The notes beneath the pieces were generated by a model that searched no databases, had not been told where the DNA came from, and saw nothing but the letters and a program-made list of their open reading frames with translations. A DNA stretch of 6,230 nucleotides from Lachnospiraceae bacterium UBA3689. GTDB lineage: Bacteria > Bacillota > Clostridia > Lachnospirales > Lachnospiraceae. This document shows, one piece after another, positions 1-5,271 of the stretch. Both the position numbers and the translations under genes were made by a program. The stretch covers positions 34,091 through 40,320 of the forward strand of contig DFIU01000004.1 of the NCBI GenBank assembly GCA_002371465.1, read 5' to 3'. The first letter of the stretch is position 1. Each line of letters starts with the position of its first letter.

Positions 1-2328
1 GACTTCGACGGCGACCAGATGGCGATCCATCTGCCCCTGACCGTAGAGGCGCAGGCGGAGTGCCGCTTCATGCTGCTCTCTCCCAACAACCTCTTAAAGC
101 CCTCCGACGGCGGTCCGGTTGCGGTTCCGTCACAGGATATGGTCCTGGGTCTTTACTATCTGACCCAGGAGCGGCCGGGCGCTAAGGGCGAAGGCAAGTT
201 CTTCAGCTCTCCCAACGAGGCGATTTTGGCTTATGAGAACCACTCCCTGACCTTACAGTCCAGAATTCGGGTCAAGATGCACAAGACCCTGGAAAACGGC
301 GAAGAGCTGGAAAACCTGGTCGATACGACTGTCGGGAGAATTTTGGTCAATGAAGGAATTCCACAGGATCTGGGTTTTGTGGACCGGTCGGTTCCGGGCA
401 ATGAATTAAAGCCGGAGATCGACTTCCTCATGGGTAAGAAGCAGCTGAAGCAGATGCTGTGGAGGGTCATCAACCTGCACGGCGCGACCGCCATGGCTGA
501 GGTCCTCGACTTTGTCAAGGCAATGGGCTACAAGTGGTCCACCCTGGCAGCTATGACCGTATCGGTCTCCGATATGACCGTGCCGCCGGAAAAGCCGCAG
601 ATGCTGGAAGAAGCCCAGAGGACCGTCGACAAGATTACGAAAAATTACAGACGTGGCTTCATCACCGATGAGGAGCGTTATAAGGAAGTCGTCAATACCT
701 GGAAAGAGACCGACGACGCCCTGACCAAGAAGCTGCTGGAAGGTCTTGATAAGTACAACAACATCTACATGATGGCGGATTCCGGAGCCCGTGGTTCCGA
801 CAAGCAGATCAAGCAGCTGGCCGGCATGCGCGGTCTGATGGCGGATACAACCGGTCACACGATCGAGCTGCCCATCAAGTCCAACTTCCGTGAAGGTCTG
901 GATGTTTTGGAGTACTTCATGTCCGCTCATGGCGCCCGCAAGGGTCTGTCCGATACCGCTCTTCGGACTGCCGATTCCGGTTACCTGACCCGTCGTATGG
1001 TCGACGTATCCCAGGAACTGGTCATCCGGGAGAAGGACTGCTCGATCGGTCGGAAAGAAATTCCGGGCATGTGGGTCAAGAAGTTTGCGGACGGCAAGGA
1101 AGAGATCGAATCTCTGGAGGAGAGAATCACCGGTCGTTTCGCGGCGGAGACGGTCTTCGACAAGGATGGAAATGTCATCGTCAAGGCAAACCATATGATC
1201 ACCCCCAGCCGGGCGGCAAATGTCGTCAACAAGGGTGTCGATGAAAATGGCAACGCCGTCACAAAAGTCAAGATCAGAACTATCCTGACCTGCCGGTCCA
1301 AGGTCGGTATCTGCGTCAAGTGCTACGGCGCCAATATGGCGACCGGTGAGGCAGTCCAGGTCGGTGAAGCAGTCGGTATCATCGCCGCTCAGTCGATCGG
1401 CGAGCCCGGTACCCAGCTGACTATGAGAACCTTCCATACCGGCGGTGTCGCCGGCGGCGATATCACCCAGGGTCTTCCCCGTGTCGAGGAACTTTTTGAG
1501 GCACGTAAGCCCAAGGGTCTTGCCATCATCACCGAGATCCCCGGAACGGTTCAGGTCCTCGATACCAAGAAGAAGCGTGAAGTCGTCGTGACCAACGATG
1601 CGGCGGAAGAGGGCAGCAAGGAAAGACAGAAGACTTATCTGATCCCCTACGGTTCCAGACTGAAAGTTGCTGACGGTGATGTGCTGGAAGCCGGCGATGA
1701 GCTGACGGAAGGTTCGGTCAACCCGCACGACATCATGAAGATCAAGGGTGCCCGCGCCGTTCAGGACTATCTGCTGCGTGAAGTCCAGAGAGTCTACCGT
1801 CTGCAGGGCGTTGACATCAACGACAAGCACATCGAAGTGATTGTCCGCCAGATGCTGAAGAAGGTTGTCATCGAGCAGTCCGGAGATACTGATTTCCTGC
1901 CGGGCGCTACGGTCAATTTCCTGGACTTCCTCGACGCCAATGAGAGAATGGAAGAGGAAGGCAAGGAACCGGCAGAGGGCGAACGGATCGTACTTGGCAT
2001 CACCAAGTCCGCTCTGGCAACAGAGTCCTGGCTGTCAGCCGCATCCTTCCAGGAGACCACCAAGGTCCTGACCGACGCCGCGATCAAGGGCAAGGTCGAT
2101 CCGCTGATCGGTCTGAAGGAAAATGTTATCATCGGTCAGCTGATTCCGGCTGGAACGGGTCTTAAGCGCTACAGAAATGTCAAGCTGGATACGGACGAGC
2201 TGATCGCTGCAAGAAAGCAGGAAGAAGCGGAAGCAGCTGCCGCCGAGGAAGATGACGCTGATAAAGAGGGCGCAGAGACTGTCGCAGACGACACCAACGT
2301 GCAGGAAACAGTCGGCGCGGAAGAATAA
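1..2328 (+). CDS. rpoC: DNA-directed RNA polymerase subunit beta' (C-terminal ~775 residues, 5'-partial)
   Basis: This is the catalytic largest subunit of bacterial RNA polymerase, which transcribes all genes in the cytoplasm with alpha, beta and omega. The frame is open from base 1 and begins inside the universal NADFDGDQM motif (DFDGDQM, fragment residues 1-7), whose three Asp residues hold the active-site Mg2+. About 460 N-terminal residues are therefore outside the window. Visible landmarks are the F-loop segment SGARGS near residue 261, the bridge-helix region NFREGL...TRR at about 295-332, the second zinc site (Cys347, Cys431, Cys438, Cys441) and the trigger-loop region GEAVGIIAAQSIGEPGTQ from about residue 455. 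There is no large SI3-type insert, which fits Firmicutes. The protein ends in a low-complexity acidic tail rich in Glu, Ala and Asp. GC content is much higher than in the genes beyond 3480. Identification is essentially certain. Confidence 0.98.
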   Translation, partial: DFDGDQMAIHLPLTVEAQAECRFMLLSPNNLLKPSDGGPVAVPSQDMVLGLYYLTQERPGAKGEGKFFSSPNEAILAYENHSLTLQSRIRVKMHKTLENGEELENLVDTTVGRILVNEGIPQDLGFVDRSVPGNELKPEIDFLMGKKQLKQMLWRVINLHGATAMAEVLDFVKAMGYKWSTLAAMTVSVSDMTVPPEKPQMLEEAQRTVDKITKNYRRGFITDEERYKEVVNTWKETDDALTKKLLEGLDKYNNIYMMADSGARGSDKQIKQLAGMRGLMADTTGHTIELPIKSNFREGLDVLEYFMSAHGARKGLSDTALRTADSGYLTRRMVDVSQELVIREKDCSIGRKEIPGMWVKKFADGKEEIESLEERITGRFAAETVFDKDGNVIVKANHMITPSRAANVVNKGVDENGNAVTKVKIRTILTCRSKVGICVKCYGANMATGEAVQVGEAVGIIAAQSIGEPGTQLTMRTFHTGGVAGGDITQGLPRVEELFEARKPKGLAIITEIPGTVQVLDTKKKREVVVTNDAAEEGSKERQKTYLIPYGSRLKVADGDVLEAGDELTEGSVNPHDIMKIKGARAVQDYLLREVQRVYRLQGVDINDKHIEVIVRQMLKKVVIEQSGDTDFLPGATVNFLDFLDANERMEEEGKEPAEGERIVLGITKSALATESWLSAASFQETTKVLTDAAIKGKVDPLIGLKENVIIGQLIPAGTGLKRYRNVKLDTDELIAARKQEEAEAAAAEEDDADKEGAETVADDTNVQETVGAEE

Positions 2329-2343
2329 AGGTCTTCCTTCGCT

Positions 2344-2353
2344 TTCTATAGAA
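2344..2353. repeat. 10-bp perfect palindrome just after rpoC
   Basis: TTCTATAGAA lies 15 bases after the rpoC stop codon. It is too short and lacks a T-run, so it does not look like a terminator. It may be incidental. Confidence 0.3.
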
Positions 2354-2394
2354 CCAAACAGAAATACGAAAAGAGCTGTAAGGTGTGATATGCT

Positions 2395-2441
2395 ACCCCC
2401 AAGTAGGACACTGAAAAGTGATACCACTTGGGGGGTGTTTT
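2395..2441 (+). terminator. Strong stem-loop with T-run downstream of rpoC (possible terminator or IS-derived hairpin)
   Basis: The outer stem is ACCCCCAAGT (2395-2404) against ACTTGGGGGGT (2426-2436), with one extra G. Inside it sits a second stem, CACT/AGTG (2409-2412 and 2417-2420), closed by a GAAA tetraloop. The hairpin is followed by GTTTTT. Position and shape suit an intrinsic terminator for rpoC. The start-like ATG at 2443, directly after it, makes an IS-end origin about equally likely. Confidence 0.45.
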
Positions 2442-2442
2442 T

Positions 2443-2472
2443 ATGCCTAGGAAAAGTAAGATGGTCGGTTGA
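2443..2472 (+). pseudogene. Ten-codon remnant resembling an IS transposase N-terminus (MPRKSK)
   Basis: The short frame reads MPRKSKMVG and then stops. MPRKSK-type starts are typical of small helix-turn-helix transposase subunits, such as IS3-family OrfA of Clostridia. The frame sits directly after a strong hairpin, as a 5' IS end would. Resemblance ends at about 2460, where the outward-facing repeat block begins, so a later insertion or recombination may have cut this element. Ten codons are too few for a firm family call. Confidence 0.3.
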
Positions 2473-2508
2473 AATCCGAAGTTCCAGTTTGAAGGTGTAA
2501 CTTCCACC
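2463..2508 (-). repeat. Outer left terminal-type repeat (copy A)
   Basis: The block shares GGTCG, AAATCCGAA, TTC and TTCCACC in the same order with copy B at 2633-2675, about 170 bp away. Read on the minus strand it begins GGTGGAAGTTAC and contains ACTGGAA. This closely matches the plus-strand array at 3677-3712, which has GGTGGAATTTAC and then ACTGGAA. It is therefore one member of an inverted pair flanking the IS30 remnants. It resembles the multiple terminal boxes of IS ends (IS21-like families have them), but the family is not proven. Confidence 0.5.
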
Positions 2509-2570
2509 TAGCCCCGGATTGCAACCGAAAGTTCTTTTTTTTCGCCTCGTGCTACTGTACATCTGATTCT

Positions 2571-2607
2571 GAAACGGCTATAACTGGGGCATAGAGACGG
2601 CCGTTTC
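2571..2607. repeat. 8-bp inverted repeat (hairpin) in IS debris
   Basis: GAAACGGC (2571-2578) pairs with GCCGTTTC (2600-2607) around a 21-base loop. There is no T-run on either side in a terminator-like position. It could be IS-internal structure or chance. Confidence 0.3.
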
Positions 2608-2632
2608 TATAAAAATGCGTATCTCTCTAAGA

Positions 2633-2675
2633 GGTCGAGCTCAAAATCCGAAATTCGGAACTTTTAATTTCCACC
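2633..2675 (-). repeat. Inner left terminal-type repeat (copy B)
   Basis: This is a diverged copy of the block at 2463-2508. It contains the 13-base hyphenated palindrome TCCGAAATTCGGA (2647-2659) and ends in TTCCACC. It lies 56 bases beyond the restored stop codon of the minus-strand transposase remnant. The similar plus-strand block at 3528-3558 lies 58 bases beyond the stop of the other remnant. That makes it a candidate terminal repeat of the left IS30-like element. Confidence 0.45.
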
Positions 2676-2730
2676 CCTAAATATGGTGCATGGGATGGTT
2701 CTCCGGGCTTGTTGCTCCGACCGATACGTA

Positions 2731-3098
2731 TTACTTCAACAGCGCAGGGCTCAGATTGATTTCGTCAACGGGAATCAGTTTGAGCCCGAGCTTTTTAAGA
2801 CTTCCTCTCCATACATGAAAGCGAACATCTCATAGGGACTCTTATTGCCCAGAGACGCCCTTCTGTATGAATTGATGTGGCTCATCATCAGTGTGAGCTG
2901 CTCCTGCGTGTAAGGCGTGATATCAACGCCTTTCGGGAGAATGCGGCGTATCATTTCGTGATGCACCTCGCAGCTTCCTTTCTGATAAGGAGCCGAAGCG
3001 TTACAGTAAAACATGCGGCTGCGGCGATTCCCATTCGCGTCGAATTCGATGCTCTTCGGATCGGAAAACTCGCTGCCGTTGTCTGAATTATGCCGAAT
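2731..3098 (-). pseudogene. IS30-family transposase, C-terminal half, frameshifted remnant (left arm)
   Basis: On the minus strand the frame opens after a TGA at 3099-3101 and reads NSDNGSEFSDPKS from 3089, a DNGSEF-type second catalytic Asp. It then carries FYC and QKGSCEVHHE with the catalytic Glu 37 residues later, followed by ILPKG, HINSYRR and SPYEMF. These are hallmarks of the IS30-family DDE transposase core. The N-terminal helix-turn-helix half and the first catalytic Asp are absent. In frame it ends early at 2775. Shifting frame at the A5 run (plus-strand TTTTT, 2792-2796) restores a family-like C-terminus, LGLKLIPVDEINLSPALLK, ending at TAA 2731-2733. One lost A therefore probably broke it. 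It cannot encode an active transposase. The family call is firm; subfamily is not assigned. Confidence 0.85.
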
Positions 3099-3114
3099 TC
3101 AGGATAATTCAGAC
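3081..3114. repeat. 34-bp near-palindrome at the junction of two inverted transposase remnants
   Basis: GTCTGAATTAT (3081-3091) is the exact reverse complement of ATAATTCAGAC (3104-3114). The 12-base centre contains GAATTC (3095-3100) on the same axis, so only two base pairs of the 34-bp palindrome mismatch. On each strand the arm encodes Asn-Ser-Asp at the second catalytic Asp of its own IS30-type transposase. Both remnants therefore start here and diverge. It is the centre of symmetry of the whole IS block and marks a recombination or chimera joint. Confidence 0.85.
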
Positions 3115-3470
3115 TGGGGAGTAGAATTCGGAAAACCACAGGCTTTAGAAACCGGGATAGACGGAATAGAACGCACCAGCATCTATTTCTGTTACCCAAT
3201 GAGGAGTGGGCAAAAAGGCGGCGTAGAGAACGTGCATACCATGCTCAGGATGGTCCTTCCCAAGGGCACCAGTTTTGGCTTCCTGACACAATGGGACGTT
3301 CATACGATTGTGAACCACATCAACTCTACGCCGCGGGAGAGCCTTGATGGACAAACACCTTACGATCTGTCTCTGGCAACGTATGGCAGCGACGTCAAAA
3401 AAAACTTCAGCTTAAGCGCATTGGACCCGACAGAGTCCAATTGACGCCTAAGCTGATCCGCAACAACTAA
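3103..3470 (+). pseudogene. IS30-family transposase, C-terminal half, frameshifted remnant (right arm)
   Basis: The plus-strand frame reads DNSDWGVEFGKPQALE from 3103, with Trp where the family normally has Asn after the Asp. It continues with RTSIYFCYPMRSGQKGGVEN, placing the catalytic Glu 37 residues after the Asp as in the left arm. LRMVLPKG, LTQWDV, NHINSTPRESLDG and TPYDL follow. These are typical of the Clostridia IS30-like transposase core. It stops early at TGA 3442-3444. A one-base shift at 3441 restores LTPKLIRNN and TAA at 3468-3470, the usual family C-terminus, so one T was probably lost. The frame stays open upstream to about 3013, but that stretch is the antisense of the left arm and not transposase. 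The N-terminal half is missing. The sequence is clearly diverged from the left arm, so this is no recent duplicate. Confidence 0.87.
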
Positions 3471-3527
3471 TCGAAAAAATCTGCTGTCAGACTGGAGGTA
3501 AACTTTTCACATTTTTTAGATGTGGCT

Positions 3528-3558
3528 GGTGAAATTCAGTTCTGCACTCTGCATTTCC
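3528..3558 (+). repeat. Inner right terminal-type repeat (copy D)
   Basis: GGTGAAATTCAG followed by TCTGCACT matches the start of the array at 3677 (GGTGGAATTTAC, then TCTGCACT) and lies about 150 bp before it. It begins 58 bases after the restored transposase stop. It mirrors copy B on the other side of the palindrome, at about 430 versus 423 bases from the centre. Confidence 0.45.
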
Positions 3559-3676
3559 AGCGGTCTACAAGCCATGCCCGAATTTAAGATTTTTACCGAG
3601 AAGTTGATTACATTATAAGCGGAATTAACTCTAATAGCACCAGAAATAATAAAAAAACAAAGCGTTTTAAGGCGGC

Positions 3677-3741
3677 GGTGGAATTTACCTCTGCACTGGA
3701 ATTTACTTTTTCAATTCAGGTTTTGAAATTTACTTTATTGG
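3677..3741 (+). repeat. Array of 18-bp-phased TGGAATTTAC boxes (copy C)
   Basis: TGGAATTTACC (3679-3689), TGGAATTTACT (3697-3707) and TGAAATTTACT (3724-3734) are spaced 18 and 27 bases apart, that is 18 plus a 9-base insert. Such short phased repeats at an element edge look like transposase-binding boxes, as in IS21-family termini. The first two boxes match copy A in inverted orientation. The array probably marks the right edge of the IS debris. Confidence 0.6.
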
Positions 3742-3785
3742 AGGAAAAATAGGAATGGAAGGGTTAATATAGATATTAGAAAACG

Positions 3786-3798
3786 GAACAAAATGTTC
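3786..3798. promoter_or_regulatory. Inverted repeat GAACA-AAA-TGTTC upstream of the cassette promoter
   Basis: This perfect 5-bp inverted repeat with a 3-base spacer lies 17 bases before the predicted -35 box. It resembles a Firmicutes LexA box (GAAC-N4-GTTC), but the half-sites are separated by 5 bases, not 4, so a LexA site is doubtful. It could bind another dimeric regulator. Confidence 0.3.
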
Positions 3799-3814
3799 TA
3801 AAACAAGAATTATG

Positions 3815-3843
3815 TTTACAAAAACGGGCAGGTATGCTATTAT
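3815..3843 (+). promoter_or_regulatory. Sigma-A-type promoter for the ATPase/TOPRIM operon
   Basis: TTTACA (3815-3820) and TATTAT (3838-3843) are separated by exactly 17 bases, each one or two mismatches from the TTGACA/TATAAT consensus. Transcription would start near 3850, leaving a leader of roughly 27 bases before the ATG at 3877. An 8-bp tandem duplication (TATGCTAT twice, 3833-3848) overlaps the -10 region. Confidence 0.65.
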
Positions 3844-3861
3844 GCTATTACTTATAGTAGC
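3844..3861. promoter_or_regulatory. Imperfect 18-bp palindrome at the predicted transcription start (possible operator)
   Basis: GCTATTACTTATAGTAGC has six Watson-Crick pairs and a T-G pair out of nine positions across its axis. It sits directly between the -10 box and the ribosome binding site, where a bound repressor would block the promoter. No regulator gene lies in the window. Confidence 0.35.
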
Positions 3862-3865
3862 GTTT

Positions 3866-3871
3866 AGGAGG
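3866..3871 (+). promoter_or_regulatory. Ribosome binding site of the ATPase gene
   Basis: A consensus AGGAGG lies 5 bases before ATG 3877 and fixes that start. Confidence 0.85.
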
Positions 3872-3876
3872 TAAAG

Positions 3877-5271
3877 ATGGGAGATTTCGTTGTACGTTTG
3901 TCATCATTGACATTGGAAAATGTAAAAAACGTTAAGAAAGGTACTATTTTTATGCCTATGTCCAATGAAAAACTATTTAATGTGAGTGGAGCGGAAATTC
4001 TTGGCATTTACGGTCAAAATGGTTCGGGAAAAACAGCTATAGTAGATGCATTGTATTTTCTTCAACAGATTATGATAGGGCAAAGTATTGATCAAAGTAT
4101 TATTGATTATATTGGTGTAGATGATGATATGGCGCATATATGTGTTGAGTTCAAAATATTTGCCGGAGAGAAAGTATATGAGGTTGGATACAACGTTTAT
4201 TTAAAGAAAAATGACAGCATGGTTGAAATTGAGAGAGAGTTTTTGAATTGTGCAATTAATTACGGCGGAAAGCGAACTAACAAAAATATTTTTATGGATT
4301 ATGTACGTTCTGATTCTGAGGGTATCTTTAAACCCCAAAAAAGACTTGATGAGCTAATCGGCAAGCATAAAGAGAGACGAACAGATTTGATTGTAGCTAG
4401 AAAGATGGCAGAGAAGAGTAATTGTTCCTATATTTTTGGCGAGAGTAGTAGAGAAATCTTTTGCCAAGAAGTTGAGGAGAAATTTAAGGATTATTCCACT
4501 GCAATCAAAGCTTTGTTTGAATTCTCGTTAAAAGATTTATTTGTTATTAGAAATGCTCATTCGGGAATGATAACAGCAAATTTTTTTTTACCAATGGCTT
4601 TTCGTATAGAAAATAATAAGATTGGTGCAAAAGGAGATTTTGCTATACCATTAACAGAACCTGTTGTGTTAGATGCTGTAAAAAAAGACATTTTAGATGC
4701 TATTGTTGATCAAATTAATACTGTATTATATACAATTATTCCAGGAATGATGATTTATATTAAAGATTATGGTCAACAGGCACTGGATTCTGGCGAAGAA
4801 GGATGGAAAGTAGAACTTATGTCTGTACGTGAAGGGAAGAAGCCTATTCCTATTCGCATGGAATCAGAGGGAATTATTAAGATTATATCTATCCTGAATG
4901 TGCTAATTCAGGCATTTGGTAATTCATCAATTTGTCTCGTAATTGATGAGTTAGATGCAGGTATTTTTGAATATATGCTAGGAGAACTTCTGGATATATT
5001 TGATAAAAGCGCAAAGGGGCAGTTGATTTTTACTTCACACAACCTGAGAGCCCTTGAGATGTTGGATAAGAGAAGTATTATGTTTTCAACAGTCAATCCG
5101 GAAAATAGATATATCCATATGAAACGCGTTAAAGAGAATAATAATCTTCGTAGTATGTATATTAGAAGCATTACTTTGGGGGGACAGGATGAGGAAATAT
5201 ATGAGGAAACGGATAGTTTAAAGATTGCTCGAGCTTTCCGTAAAGCGGGAAGGAGCCTTCATAATGAGTGA
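3877..5271 (+). CDS. AAA15/OLD-like ATPase (AbiLi/RloA-type), probable sensor subunit of a defence pair
   Basis: This is a 464-residue cytoplasmic ABC/SMC-type ATPase of the AAA15 class (COG1106-like). The N-terminus has the usual beta-strand 'LTLENVKNVKKGTI', then Walker A GQNGSGKT at residues 46-53. A long middle region (about 70-320) has no motif I recognise and is probably the helical, partner-binding part. A signature-like ESEG follows at 329-332, Walker B LVIDE at 354-358 with a D-loop Asp at 360, and FTSHN with the switch His at 388. All ATPase elements look intact. There is no signal peptide or membrane segment. Length suits AbiLi/RloA/AriA-like proteins. The gene overlaps the downstream TOPRIM gene by 8 nt, so both are made together. 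Such ATPases hold or gate a nuclease partner and respond to phage in the AbiL, RloAB and PARIS systems; that role is inferred here from architecture. Codon use is AT-rich, unlike rpoC, suggesting horizontal transfer. Confidence 0.85.
   Translation: MGDFVVRLSSLTLENVKNVKKGTIFMPMSNEKLFNVSGAEILGIYGQNGSGKTAIVDALYFLQQIMIGQSIDQSIIDYIGVDDDMAHICVEFKIFAGEKVYEVGYNVYLKKNDSMVEIEREFLNCAINYGGKRTNKNIFMDYVRSDSEGIFKPQKRLDELIGKHKERRTDLIVARKMAEKSNCSYIFGESSREIFCQEVEEKFKDYSTAIKALFEFSLKDLFVIRNAHSGMITANFFLPMAFRIENNKIGAKGDFAIPLTEPVVLDAVKKDILDAIVDQINTVLYTIIPGMMIYIKDYGQQALDSGEEGWKVELMSVREGKKPIPIRMESEGIIKIISILNVLIQAFGNSSICLVIDELDAGIFEYMLGELLDIFDKSAKGQLIFTSHNLRALEMLDKRSIMFSTVNPENRYIHMKRVKENNNLRSMYIRSITLGGQDEEIYEETDSLKIARAFRKAGRSLHNE
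5250..5255 (+). promoter_or_regulatory. Ribosome binding site inside the ATPase gene for the TOPRIM gene
   Basis: AAGGAG lies 8 bases before ATG 5264. It decides that start over the in-frame TTG at 5225, which would add 13 residues without a binding site of its own. Confidence 0.75.

Larger units (their letters stand above)
3471..3876. other. Non-coding stretch: IS-end repeats, then the cassette promoter region
   Basis: No convincing gene is present. The left part (to about 3740) carries repeat copies D and C, related to the blocks left of the IS30 remnants. Only micro-frames occur, such as a 14-codon one at 3573. Base composition turns AT-rich here and stays so to the window end. The right part (about 3740-3876) carries two inverted repeats, a promoter and the ribosome binding site of the ATPase gene, listed separately. 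Confidence 0.7.

Noticed and set aside
406..1830. Long 474-codon open frame on the minus strand
   Set aside because: It is fully antisense to rpoC, has no recognisable motif, and is explained by the strong third-position GC bias of rpoC.
2035..2562. 175-codon minus-strand frame running from the IS debris into rpoC
   Set aside because: It overlaps the conserved end of rpoC, has a low-complexity product and no ribosome binding site or family resemblance.
2792..2796. Programmed -1 frameshift signal in the left-arm transposase
   Set aside because: The A5 run is not a good X-XXY-YYZ slippery heptamer in the right phase, and the gene is already missing its N-terminal half; a deletion is simpler.
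3013..3102. N-terminal 30 codons of the open frame that continues into the right-arm transposase
   Set aside because: These codons are antisense to the left-arm transposase and match no transposase segment; the frame is open across the joint by chance.
3677..3741. CRISPR array
   Set aside because: Repeats are 11 bases with 7-16-base gaps, only three copies, and no cas genes; the pattern fits binding boxes instead.
3786..3798. LexA (SOS) box
   Set aside because: Half-sites GAAC and GTTC are 5 bases apart; the Firmicutes LexA consensus has 4. It is kept only as an unassigned inverted repeat.
5225..5263. Longer TOPRIM gene starting at TTG 5225
   Set aside because: The added 13 residues precede the conserved first strand, there is no ribosome binding site at 5225, and AAGGAG is correctly placed for ATG 5264.
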